In this document: positions 46,618 to 54,824 of the stretch, piece after piece | Layout of the letters: each line of letters starts with the position of its first letter | Position numbering within the stretch: the first letter of the stretch is position 1 | Assembly (NCBI RefSeq): GCF_012927125.1 | Contig: NZ_JABBFZ010000002.1 | Coordinates: 496,001 to 560,000 of the forward strand | Source: Paraburkholderia antibiotica | GTDB lineage: Bacteria; Pseudomonadota; Gammaproteobacteria; Burkholderiales; Burkholderiaceae | Direction of reading: 5' to 3' | Length of the DNA: 64,000 nt | The notes under the pieces: generated by a model | What the model was told of the DNA's origin: nothing | The model's input: the letters and a program-made list of their open reading frames with translations, nothing else | Database searches by the model: none | Translations under genes and position numbers: made by a program

Positions 46618-47283
46618 TCATTCTCTAGATAACGAGTTCGTAAAAACCGCCAATTGAGCGGCGAAAGCACGCTGATACGCAGGCCGCGCTTCGCCGCGGG
46701 CAACATAAGCCGGGAGATTCGGATATTCGTCCAGCAGACCCGCTGCTTTCAACCTGAGCAACACCGCCACCATCATCAGGTCGCCCGCGCTGAATGCACC
46801 GTCGAGCCAGTCGGCGTCGCCAAGACGATCGGACAGCTCGCCGAGTCGGACGCGAATGCGATCCTCGACGATAGGCAGGCGCTGCTCGTACCAGGCCTTG
46901 TCGCTCTCCTGAAACCTGACGGTCTGGAGTTCGAGGATCGGTGGCTCGATCGTGTTGAGCGCGGCGAATATCCATGCGATCGCGCGCGCTCTCGCATGCG
47001 CATCGTCAGGCAGCAGCCCTGCATGACACTCGGCGATATGCAACACGATCGCGCCCGATTCGAACAGCGCGAGCGTGCCCTCTTCATAGGTCGGAATCTG
47101 CCCGAACGGATGCAGCGCCCGATGCGCGGGGTCCTTCATCGCACCGAACGATACCAGACGAACCTCGTAAGCCTGGCCCACTTCTTCGAGCGCCCAGCGC
47201 ACCCGCATGTCGCGCGCCAGTCCTTTGCCGCGATCGGGTGAGCGTTCGAACGCGGTGATAACGGGAAGAGAGGGCGATGACAT
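46618..47283 (-). CDS. Glutathione S-transferase family protein
   Basis: This 221-residue GST has an N-terminal thioredoxin-like domain (about 1-85: MRVRWALEEVGQAYEVRLV, FGQIPTYEEGTLALFESGAI, the cis-Pro and ESGAI glutathione signatures). The C-terminal helical domain includes WLDGAFSAGDLMM. The substrate is not predictable. It is likely a single-gene unit. The 138-base gap to the next gene has no feature. Confidence 0.92.
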   Translation of the reverse strand: MSSPSLPVITAFERSPDRGKGLARDMRVRWALEEVGQAYEVRLVSFGAMKDPAHRALHPFGQIPTYEEGTLALFESGAIVLHIAECHAGLLPDDAHARARAIAWIFAALNTIEPPILELQTVRFQESDKAWYEQRLPIVEDRIRVRLGELSDRLGDADWLDGAFSAGDLMMVAVLLRLKAAGLLDEYPNLPAYVARGEARPAYQRAFAAQLAVFTNSLSRE

Positions 47284-47421
47284 GCGGGTTCTCCTGTGCG
47301 GAATGTCTCATCGAGCGCCAGGCACACAACCCGGTGCATATCTACTCGACGCTCGAGATCGAGCGAAATCGACATCCGTCACGATGAAAAAAAGAATCGC
47401 GCACGCTTCGCTTCGTCGTCC

Positions 47422-48012
47422 TCACATCACCGGCATATTCAACAACCGGTCGCGCATCAACGCGACGCTGTTCTTGTCGAGCAGCTCGACCACATAATTC
47501 GCGTCGCTCACGTAATCGACGAAACGACGGTCGACCACCCCCGCCGCCGCCAGCGTTTCGAGCGGATCGTCGGCAGCGATTGCGCAGGACTTCACGACGA
47601 TCAACCGTTCCGCGTTGAGCATCGTCGACAGCCACGCCGCGAGGCTGTCCGAGGTCGTGTCCCAGTTGCTCATCGCATCGGGCGTGTCGCGCATCAACGC
47701 GGTCGGCACCCACACGGCGACGTGACCGTCGCGCAAGGTGCGGCGAATCTTCGCCTCGCTCGACGCCAGCACCAGTTCGGGCGACACGCCCTGCATCAGC
47801 AGCGCGTATTGCGTCATCGCGAGCAGACACATGTTGTGCGCGGCGAGGTCGTCGAATTGCCATTCGCCCTGGTACTGGCGCACCTTGTCTGCGAAATCGC
47901 CGCCGCCGGGCACGATCACGACGCGCCCTCCGCCGACCTCGCATAGTTCGCTGAGCCAATGGCGCAGCGCCGGATCGTGACTCAGACTGCCTCCGATCTT
48001 GACCACCCACAT
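47422..48012 (-). CDS. mfnE: MfnE-like amino-acid-kinase family protein
   Basis: This 196-residue protein is of the amino acid kinase fold (VVKIGGSL at the N-terminus, VVIVPGGGDFADKVR, SNWDTTSDSLAAWLS). In methanogens MfnE phosphorylates the aminomethylfuran phosphate during methanofuran synthesis. Bacterial copies sit with mfnF and mfnD, as here. The ATG at 48012 has GAGG about 9 bases upstream and is chosen over a codon 15 bases earlier. It is separated from mfnF by a 307-base gap carrying a repeat. The precise step in bacteria is inferred. Confidence 0.85.
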   Translation of the reverse strand: MWVVKIGGSLSHDPALRHWLSELCEVGGGRVVIVPGGGDFADKVRQYQGEWQFDDLAAHNMCLLAMTQYALLMQGVSPELVLASSEAKIRRTLRDGHVAVWVPTALMRDTPDAMSNWDTTSDSLAAWLSTMLNAERLIVVKSCAIAADDPLETLAAAGVVDRRFVDYVSDANYVVELLDKNSVALMRDRLLNMPVM

Positions 48013-48145
48013 GACTGTTATCCTCACGTCCAGTTGTATGCCCGGCTGGGTTCCGTCATGTTTCTACCGCGTTCGTCACCGCATCTGCCCCCGCCCACCG
48101 CGCCACGCCGCTGCGTTTTGAATTCGTTTTGCTGTCTTTGAAGCG

Positions 48146-48235
48146 CTGCATTTCGAATCACTGCATTTCGAATCACTGCATTTCGAATCGCTGCATTTCG
48201 AATCGCTGCATTTCGAATCGCTGCATTCCGAATTG
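48146..48235. repeat. Six tandem 15-bp repeats
   Basis: CTGCATTTCGAATCA/G occurs six times head-to-tail without gaps: copies 1-2 end in A, copies 3-5 in G, and copy 6 is CTGCATTCCGAATTG. Each unit holds the palindrome TTCGAA. The array lies in the 48013-48319 gap between mfnF and mfnE and is AT-richer than its surroundings. The period of 15 keeps frame, but no gene uses it convincingly. Confidence 0.95.
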
Positions 48236-48319
48236 CCGCCCTCATGCAATGCCCCTGCAATGCTGTTGCGCTCCGTCGCATCGCCCACGCACCTCAGGCG
48301 ACGCGCCGCCCTACCCACC

Positions 48320-49579
48320 TCACGCCGCACCCGCAACCGCCGCGCGCCTATCCAACCGACCCCACCGCTCCGACCTCACCTCATCCATCGCAAGCAACGC
48401 CACCGCCACGCTCGGCGCGCAGGTCGCCGCCCACCCGACACACGCGTCCGGCACGCCCGCGAGCACGCCGAAGTCGACATAACCGCGCGCTTCGTCGCGC
48501 GCCAACGTGGCGACGAGAAAGCGTCCGCAGCCGGCGCCCACCAGCGGCGCGGCGGCGAGCGTCGGATGCGCGGCGATCACGCGTGCCAGGTTCAGGCCGA
48601 TCTCGCGCAATTGCAACGTCCGCCAGCGCTGCGCGAAGCGCTGCCAGTCGGCCTCCGATGCTTCGTGCGCGTCGCGTCCGATCATGCGCGCGATGCGCGC
48701 GCGGCTCGCCGCCGGCGTCTTCGGCCCGTTGTCGGCGCTCGGATGCACGTCGTGCAGTGCATCGAGTTCGCCGGTGAGCCGGTAGACGTCGGCGGTCGTC
48801 GCGAACCATTCGTTCATCACGTTGACGGTGACGCCGCCAAACTCGATGCGATGCGCGACCCCGCACAACGGCGTGCGCACCACGCCGTGATAGACGAGTT
48901 CGCCGCTCGCGAGCCGGCCGGCATCGGTCGCGGCGCGCGCGGCGACCCGGCCGCCGACGATCGGAATGATGTCGGTCGTCGTGCTGCCGATATCGATCAG
49001 TACCGCATCCGCGACGCGCGTGCCGACCCAGCTTGCGGTCGCGAGCCAGTTCGCCGATGCGACGTGGCGCCAGTCGGCCGCGCACGCGTCGGCGGCGAGC
49101 CAGCCGGCGTCGCCCGCATAGAAGCGCAACGACGCAGCAGACTGACCGCCGAGCCGCCCGGCGAGCGTCGCGACGATCGCCCGCACGCCTTCGGCGCGGT
49201 CCGCGAACAGGTCGACCATCTCGCCGGTCATCGTCACCGCGTGGCGCGCGGCGGCCGTGCGCGCCTGCGGCCAGCGCTCGAACACGAGATCGATCGTGCG
49301 CTCCAGATGATCGAGGCCCTGCCACAGCGGACAGGCCCATTGCGCGACGTCGAGCACCGCGCCGCAAGCGTCGGCCAGCGATACCTTCACGTGCGCGCCA
49401 CCGACGTCCCAGCCGAACAGCGCGGCCTCGCCGGTGGGAGCGGATGCGGATGCAGATGCGGCCGCAGGCCCGGCGGCGCCCGAGGCCGCTTTGGAGGCCG
49501 CTTTGGAGGCCGCTTTCGAGGCCGCGCTCAAGGCCGCACCCCGAACGTCGCCTGCATCGACTGCCGGGGCTTCGCGCAT
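48320..49579 (-). CDS. mfnF: MfnF-like methanofuran biosynthesis protein (hydantoinase/oxoprolinase fold)
   Basis: This 419-residue protein of the H4MPT-linked C1 pathway family has an actin-like ATPase fold: GWDVGGAHVKVSLAD, TMTGEMVDLFADRAEGV, and the phosphate-binding LIDIGSTTTDIIPI, then VGAGCGRFL. The archaeal homologue MfnF joins the furan and tyramine-glutamate halves of methanofuran. The first about 55 residues are an Ala/Ser/Lys low-complexity segment partly made of 12-bp DNA repeats. They overlap the mfnD gene, so the true start may be further in. It overlaps mfnD by 52 bases. Confidence 0.88.
   Translation of the reverse strand: MREAPAVDAGDVRGAALSAASKAASKAASKAASGAAGPAAASASASAPTGEAALFGWDVGGAHVKVSLADACGAVLDVAQWACPLWQGLDHLERTIDLVFERWPQARTAAARHAVTMTGEMVDLFADRAEGVRAIVATLAGRLGGQSAASLRFYAGDAGWLAADACAADWRHVASANWLATASWVGTRVADAVLIDIGSTTTDIIPIVGGRVAARAATDAGRLASGELVYHGVVRTPLCGVAHRIEFGGVTVNVMNEWFATTADVYRLTGELDALHDVHPSADNGPKTPAASRARIARMIGRDAHEASEADWQRFAQRWRTLQLREIGLNLARVIAAHPTLAAAPLVGAGCGRFLVATLARDEARGYVDFGVLAGVPDACVGWAATCAPSVAVALLAMDEVRSERWGRLDRRAAVAGAA
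49482..49529. repeat. Four tandem 12-bp repeats inside mfnF
   Basis: GAGGCCGCTTTG occurs twice, followed by GAGGCCGCTTTC and GAGGCCGCGCTC. On the coding (minus) strand it yields Ala-Ala-Ser-Lys units in the N-terminal low-complexity tail of MfnF. Being a multiple of three, it can vary in copy number without breaking the gene. Confidence 0.9.
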
Positions 49580-50622
49580 GCCGCGCCGCTACGCCCTGCG
49601 CTCATGTTCTCGCCCACCCGCACGCCATGCGCGGCCAGCAACGCTCGCGTCAGTTCGCTGCCGCGAGCGGCCACGAGCCCCGCATACGCGACGGTCACAC
49701 GCGGATTCACCTCGATCACAACCGGCCCGCGTTGCGGATGCCACACCACGTCGATCCCGACGAAGCCGCACAAGCCAGGAATCGCCCGCGCGACGCGACG
49801 CGCGAGCGCATCGAGCGTGCGGCCCTGCTCGCCGGAAAGTTCGATCTGATCGACCAGCACGCCGTCGAATTCGACGATCCGCGACGCGGGATGCGCGGGC
49901 GCGCCGCCGCTCAAGCCGATCTGCTGACGGTTGATGCTGATGAGTTCGGCCCCGTCGCCACGGCAGATCAGCGACAGACTCAACGGCTCGCCCTCGACCC
50001 ACGCCTGCAGCACCGGATTGCGCGCCGCCGCCGCGCGCGCGTCGTACTCGGCGCAGGCCTCGGCGTAATGATCGAACACGACGGTATCGAGGCCGCCCGC
50101 GCCATCGTCCGGTTTGACGACCCAACGGCTCTCGTAGCGGGCGGGCGACTCGACCGAATCGCCCAAGCCCCCCGGCTCCACCGCCGGCGTCACCGCAATT
50201 CCATGCGCGGCGAGGCAGGCGGCGGTCGCGCTCTTGCTCGACGTCACGCGAATCGCCTCCTTCGCGCAGCCGAGCCAGCGCGCGGCGCCGACCGCATCGT
50301 GAAAACGCAGCAGCAGGCCGTCGCATTCCGGCGCGACGATCCACGCATAGTCGTGCTCGCGTGCCGCACGCGCGACGAAGGCCGTCATCGATTCGCCCGG
50401 CGCGGCCATACAATGAGCGTCGCCCGCGTCGGGCGTCTCGAAGCGCGAGGTCGCGAAGGTGACCTGCACGCCGTCGAGTTCGCGCAGGCCGGCGACGAGC
50501 GCGTCGCGCATCACCCGCCCTTCGACGATCAGCGCGCTCAGGTCGGCAAGACTGCCCGCGCCGGCGAGTTCGGGGTCGATGCCGCCGCCGGTGAGATACT
50601 CGTAGACAAAGATCTTGGTCAA
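49528..50622 (-). CDS. mfnD: MfnD-like tyramine-glutamate ligase (ATP-grasp)
   Basis: This 364-residue ATP-grasp protein begins KIFVYEYLTGGGI, the start typical of MfnD-like ligases that join glutamate to tyramine for methanofuran. ATP-grasp elements are WVVKPDDGAGGLDTVVF (about residues 168-184), LSLSLICRGDGAE and the metal site VVIEVNPRVTVAYAG. Translation must start at the TTG at 50622, since the conserved N-terminus lies before the first ATG; AGGGG is about 9 bases upstream. The C-terminal 20 residues overlap mfnF. It diverges from the HisA-like gene with only 14 bases between start codons. Confidence 0.88.
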   Translation of the reverse strand: MTKIFVYEYLTGGGIDPELAGAGSLADLSALIVEGRVMRDALVAGLRELDGVQVTFATSRFETPDAGDAHCMAAPGESMTAFVARAAREHDYAWIVAPECDGLLLRFHDAVGAARWLGCAKEAIRVTSSKSATAACLAAHGIAVTPAVEPGGLGDSVESPARYESRWVVKPDDGAGGLDTVVFDHYAEACAEYDARAAAARNPVLQAWVEGEPLSLSLICRGDGAELISINRQQIGLSGGAPAHPASRIVEFDGVLVDQIELSGEQGRTLDALARRVARAIPGLCGFVGIDVVWHPQRGPVVIEVNPRVTVAYAGLVAARGSELTRALLAAHGVRVGENMSAGRSGAACAKPRQSMQATFGVRP

Positions 50623-50636
50623 AGGAACGCGCCCCT

Positions 50637-51362
50637 ATGCAGGTGATACCGGTTCTCGATCTTCTCGACGGCCACGTCGTGCGCGCGGTGCGCGGCGAAC
50701 GGGACGCCTACCGGCCCATCGAGTCGCGCCTCGCCGCGACCAGCGAACCGCTCGTCATCGCCCGCGCGCTGCTCGATGCGAGCGGCGCGCGCACGCTCTA
50801 TATCGCCGACCTCGGCGCGATCCTGCAACGCGGCGCGCATGCGACGACACTCGCCGCGCTACGTGCCGCGCTGCCCGGCGTCGAACTCTGGCTCGACGCC
50901 GGCTTCACCGACTATGCGTCGATGCGCGCGCTGTTCAAGCACATCGACACGCTTGCCGCACCACTCACGTCGCTCTCACCGCTCGTGCCGGTGTTCGGCA
51001 CCGAGTCGCTGTGCGACCACCACGCGCTGCACGCGGCGCAAACCGCCGGCCTCGCGCCGATCCTGTCGCTCGATCACCGCGCGGGCGCACTGCTCGCCGC
51101 CGCCGATCTCGACCGCTCGCCGGCCTGGTGGCCGTCGCGCGTGATCGCGATGACGCTCGATCAGGTCGGCAGCTACGCCGGCCCCGATCTCGCCACCTTC
51201 GAACGCATCCGCGCGCAGGCGCCGGCGCACACCACGGTGATCGGCGCGGGCGGCGTCCGCGATCGCAACGATCTCGCGGTTGCGGCCGGCACCGGCGCGA
51301 CCGCCTGGCTGGTGGCATCGGCGCTGCACGACCAGCAGATCGAGCGCGCGCGCTCTGCCTGA
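50637..51362 (+). CDS. HisA/HisF-like TIM-barrel protein of the C1 island
   Basis: This 241-residue protein resembles histidine-biosynthesis isomerase HisA (VIPVLDLLDGHVVRAVRGER; LYIADLGAIL; VIGAGGVRDRNDL). The phosphate-binding and catalytic Asp positions look partly altered, and no other his genes are nearby. Such HisA-like proteins recur in methylotroph H4MPT/MFR islands and are thought to act in cofactor synthesis; the substrate is unknown. AAAGGA lies about 10 bases before the ATG, within the 14-base divergent gap and the 5' end of mfnD. Confidence 0.85.
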   Translation: MQVIPVLDLLDGHVVRAVRGERDAYRPIESRLAATSEPLVIARALLDASGARTLYIADLGAILQRGAHATTLAALRAALPGVELWLDAGFTDYASMRALFKHIDTLAAPLTSLSPLVPVFGTESLCDHHALHAAQTAGLAPILSLDHRAGALLAAADLDRSPAWWPSRVIAMTLDQVGSYAGPDLATFERIRAQAPAHTTVIGAGGVRDRNDLAVAAGTGATAWLVASALHDQQIERARSA

Positions 51363-51445
51363 GCCTCCGGCTTTTCATACAATTTCCATGCCACGCGCGC
51401 GGCAAGCCGCGTATGTCGGCAAGCGACAGCCTGAAGCGCTCACGC

Positions 51446-51452
51446 GTGACAC
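51446..51452. promoter_or_regulatory. GTGACAC motif upstream of fhc
   Basis: GTGACACT, overlapping the palindrome TCACGCGTGA (51442-51451), lies about 215 bases upstream of the fhcB -24/-12 element. It repeats the core found upstream of xoxF and mptG. The rest of the 51363-51691 gap shows no gene. Confidence 0.25.
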
Positions 51453-51664
51453 TCTGCTCCAGCGCGGCACACAACCTGTCCGGCGCAATGGGCTGGCGGA
51501 CGTGGCCGCCGTCGCTCGCGGGAAAGACTCCCGTTATCCGCCACGGGCGCCGTCGCGATCCGCCGAACGCAACGCAGCACGACCGTGCGCTGCGATCCGC
51601 CGCGCTCCAGCGCCGCGACGCGCTCGGGATGCGCTCAGGCTGCGATTAGGGCTTCGAAGCAAAT

Positions 51665-51679
51665 CGGCATGGACCTTGC
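51665..51679 (+). promoter_or_regulatory. Candidate sigma54 -24/-12 element for fhc
   Basis: CGGCATGGACCTTGC, followed by T, has exact GG/GC spacing and a perfect TTGCT -12 box. It is nearly the same as the pqqA and xoxF elements. The predicted transcript starts at about 51691, immediately at the fhcB ATG (51692), so the message would be leaderless or fhcB starts differently. Confidence 0.5.
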
Positions 51680-51691
51680 TAAAAGTGCGCC

Positions 51692-53113
51692 ATGCACCTC
51701 TCGTCCCCCGATCCATCGACCCCCAGCACGAGCGCACCGGGCGCCGCCGGCGCGCGTGCTCCGACGCTCACGCGCGACTGGATCTGTCCGTTCTGCCCGC
51801 TGCTGTGCGACGACCTGAGCGCCGAGGCGCGCGGCGACGGCACGCTCGCCGTGCGGGACACCGAATGTTCGCGGCTTGCGCAGGCGCTCGCGCAGTTCGG
51901 CGCGACGGATGCGCAGTGCCGCAGCGTGGTCGACGGTGCTGAAGCCACGACCGATGCCGCGTTGGCGCGCGCCGCGCAACTGCTTGCGAACGCGCGCCGC
52001 CCGCTGTTCGGCGGCCTCGCGACCGATGTCGACGGCATCCGCGCGCTGTATACGCTGGCCGCCGGTTGCGGCGCGATCCTCGATCATCAGCACGGCGATG
52101 CGCTGACACCAGCGACGCTCGCGCTGCAGGATCGCGGCTCGTTCTTCACGACGCTTTCCGAAGTGCGTTCGCGTGCGGACCTGCTGGTGTTTTTCGGTTG
52201 CCAGCCGTCGCGGCGTTATCCGCGCTTTTTCACGCGCATGCTGGCCGACACCGACCAGGCCCGCGAACTGATATTTGTCGGCTGCACGGCGGACCCAGCG
52301 GCCGACGGCTATGCGCAAACGCGCAGCGAAACGCTGCTGCCCGACGCCGATCCGTACGCCACGCTCGCGCTCTGGTCGGCGCTCGCCGAAGGACACGACG
52401 CCGCCACGCTAAACCGCGACGCCAACGCCAACGCCAGCCAGGGTAACGACAACCCCGCCGCCACGCTCGCCACGCTGCACGCCCGCATCCTCGCCGCGCG
52501 CTACACGGTCGTGATCTACGAACCGGGCGCGCTGCCCGCGCCGCACGCGGCGCTGCTGATCGAAGCGCTGAACCGGATCGTCAAGGCGGCCAACCGCACG
52601 ACGCGCGCGGCCTGCCTCGCGCTCGGCGGCGACGATGGCGCGTTGACCGCCAATCAGACTATCACGTGGCTCTCCGGCCTGCCGCTGCGCACGCGCGTGT
52701 CGTCGCCCGCGCGCGTCGCCGGCAGCGCATCGCTCGATCACGATCCGTACCGCTACCGCACCGCGCGATTGCTCGCCGAACGCGAAGTCGACGCGCTGCT
52801 GTGGGTCGCGAGCTTCGCGCCGCATGCGTGGCCCGCGTCGCTCGATCCCGCGCTGCCGCTAATCGTGCTCGGCCACCCAGCGCTCGCACCGGCCGCGCGG
52901 GCACGCGGCGCGAACACGGTGTTCATCCCGGTCGCGACGCCGGGCATCGACAGCGGCGGGCATCTGTTTCGCGTCGACAGTTCGGTCGCGCTGCCGCTCG
53001 CGGCCGCGCGGGGCGCGGCGCTGGAACCGGTGGCCTCACTGGCCACACAACTCGCTGCGCAACTCGCCGCGCAACCAGCCACCCGACTCCCAGCCCACGA
53101 GGCCCGCCCATGA
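51692..53113 (+). CDS. fhcB: Formyltransferase/hydrolase complex subunit B
   Basis: This 473-residue homologue of the formylmethanofuran dehydrogenase B subunit is part of the Fhc complex, which transfers formyl from H4MPT to methanofuran and hydrolyses it to formate. The N-terminal Cys motif WICPFCPLLCDD is visible, followed by FFGCQPSRRYPRFF and LIVLGHPAL. Bacterial FhcB is known to lack the molybdopterin active site. No ribosome site is evident before the ATG at 51692, and its first about 25 residues are a Ser/Pro-rich extension. No ATG/GTG in frame closer to the Cys motif was seen. The stop overlaps fhcA by four bases. Confidence 0.93.
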   Translation: MHLSSPDPSTPSTSAPGAAGARAPTLTRDWICPFCPLLCDDLSAEARGDGTLAVRDTECSRLAQALAQFGATDAQCRSVVDGAEATTDAALARAAQLLANARRPLFGGLATDVDGIRALYTLAAGCGAILDHQHGDALTPATLALQDRGSFFTTLSEVRSRADLLVFFGCQPSRRYPRFFTRMLADTDQARELIFVGCTADPAADGYAQTRSETLLPDADPYATLALWSALAEGHDAATLNRDANANASQGNDNPAATLATLHARILAARYTVVIYEPGALPAPHAALLIEALNRIVKAANRTTRAACLALGGDDGALTANQTITWLSGLPLRTRVSSPARVAGSASLDHDPYRYRTARLLAEREVDALLWVASFAPHAWPASLDPALPLIVLGHPALAPAARARGANTVFIPVATPGIDSGGHLFRVDSSVALPLAAARGAALEPVASLATQLAAQLAAQPATRLPAHEARP

Positions 53114-54810
53114 GCCTCGTCCGACTCAAAGGCGGCACGCTGTTCGACCCGGTTCACAACGTGAACGGCGAGCGCCGCGATCTGACCTTCCGCGACGGCC
53201 GCATCGTCGAGCTCGACGCCAACACGCCGGTCGATCGCGAATACGACGCCACCGGCATGATCGTGATGGCGGGCGGCATCGATATGCACTCGCACATCGG
53301 CGGCGGCAAGACCAATCTGTCGCGCCTGCTGCTGCCCGAGGACCATCGCGCCGACATGCCGCGCGACGCCGCCTACGAAGCGGTCCAGGACGAGGCCGGC
53401 CGCTATCTGCGGCTGCCGTCGTGCGGCGTGTGCACGCCCGGCACCCTCGCGACCGGCTATCGCTACGCCGAAATGGGCTACACGGCCGCGTTCGAGCCGG
53501 CGATGATGCCGTCCAACGCGCGCCACGCGCACCTCGAAATGGGCGATACGCCGATCATCGATCACGGCGCCTACGTGATGCTCGGCAACGACGAACTGTT
53601 CCTGCAGATGCTCGCCGCGCGCGACGACTTCGAGCGTCTGCGCGACTACGTCGGCTGGACCATCGCCGCGAGCAAGGCGCTCGGCGTCAAGGTGGTGAAT
53701 CCCGGCGGCATCTCCGCGTTCAAGTTCAACCAGCGCTCGCTCGACGTCGACGAAGCGCACGCGCACTACGGCATCACGCCGCGCGACGTGCTGCGCACGC
53801 TGACGCGCGCACTGACCGAGCTGCGCGTGCCGCATCCGCTGCACGTGCACACCAGCAACCTCGGCGTGCCCGGCAACGTCGCGTCGACGCTCGCGACCAT
53901 GGATGCCGCCGACGGCCTGCCGATCCATCTGACGCATATCCAGTTTCACAGCTACGGCGTCGAGGGGCCGCGCAAGTTCTCGTCGGGCGCGCGGGAGATC
54001 GCCGAGGCCGTGAACGCGCGGCCGAACGTGTCGATCGACGTCGGCCAGATCATCTTTGGACAGACCGTCACGGCCTCGGGTGACACGATGATGCAGTTCC
54101 GCAACACTCCGCTCGCGCGGCCGCACAAGTGGGTGGTCGGCGACATCGAATGCGACGCGGGCTGCGGCGTGGTGCCGTTCCGCTATCGCGAGCAGAGCTA
54201 CGTGAACGCGCTGCAATGGATCATCGGACTCGAGATCTTCCTGCTGGTCGACGACCCGTGGCGCGTCGCGATGACCACCGATCACCCGAACGGCGGCCCG
54301 TTCACCAGCTATCCGCACCTGATCCGCCTGCTGATGGACAAGTCGTTTCGCGACGAACAGATCGCCAAGCTGCATCCGGAAGCGCAGGTCGCGAGCGCGC
54401 TGCCCGAACTCAGGCGCGAATTCTCGCTGTACGAGATCGCGATCATCACGCGCGCCGGTCCGGCACGGCTGCTGGGTCTGCGCGATCGCGGCCACCTCGG
54501 CGCGGGCGCGGCGGCGGACATCGCCGTGTATCGCGACGAACCGGACCGCGAGCGGATGTTCACGTCGCCTGCTTACGTGTTCAAGGACGGCGAGCTGGTG
54601 GCGCGCGACGGCACGCTGGTCGCGACGCCCACGGGCGGCATCCATTTCGTCACGCCGGAGTTCGATCGCGGCATCGAGAAAACGCTGCGCGCGTACAGCG
54701 ACACGAAACTGGCGAGCAACTTCGCGCACGCCGCGATCAGCGACGACGAAACGTGCAGCTGCTACCGCGGCGGGCGCCTGCTGCCCGTCGAATGTCTGAA
54801 CCACGGTTGA
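53110..54810 (+). CDS. fhcA: Formyltransferase/hydrolase complex subunit A
   Basis: This 566-residue amidohydrolase-superfamily subunit performs formyl-methanofuran hydrolysis to formate. Metal-binding and catalytic-type residues lie in GGIDMHSHIGGGKTNLSR, HPLHVHTSNLG, HLTHIQFHSYG and TTDHPNGGPF. GGISAFKFNQR is an additional family motif. The length is normal for the family. The ATG overlaps the fhcB stop (ATGA), and 14 bases separate it from fhcD. In methylotrophs the fhc order varies; here it is B-A-D-C. Confidence 0.97.
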   Translation: MSLVRLKGGTLFDPVHNVNGERRDLTFRDGRIVELDANTPVDREYDATGMIVMAGGIDMHSHIGGGKTNLSRLLLPEDHRADMPRDAAYEAVQDEAGRYLRLPSCGVCTPGTLATGYRYAEMGYTAAFEPAMMPSNARHAHLEMGDTPIIDHGAYVMLGNDELFLQMLAARDDFERLRDYVGWTIAASKALGVKVVNPGGISAFKFNQRSLDVDEAHAHYGITPRDVLRTLTRALTELRVPHPLHVHTSNLGVPGNVASTLATMDAADGLPIHLTHIQFHSYGVEGPRKFSSGAREIAEAVNARPNVSIDVGQIIFGQTVTASGDTMMQFRNTPLARPHKWVVGDIECDAGCGVVPFRYREQSYVNALQWIIGLEIFLLVDDPWRVAMTTDHPNGGPFTSYPHLIRLLMDKSFRDEQIAKLHPEAQVASALPELRREFSLYEIAIITRAGPARLLGLRDRGHLGAGAAADIAVYRDEPDRERMFTSPAYVFKDGELVARDGTLVATPTGGIHFVTPEFDRGIEKTLRAYSDTKLASNFAHAAISDDETCSCYRGGRLLPVECLNHG

Positions 54811-54824
54811 CGGACGGCTTATCC

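Noticed and set aside
48024..48336. Minus-strand frames through the 15-bp repeats giving Ile-Arg-Asn-Ala repeats
   Set aside because: The peptide repeat is a by-product of a 15-base period. Frames in two phases are open, and no conserved flanking protein exists.
52753..54804. 683-codon frame antisense to fhcB/fhcA
   Set aside because: His/Arg/Val-rich shadow; fhcA in the sense direction is unmistakable.
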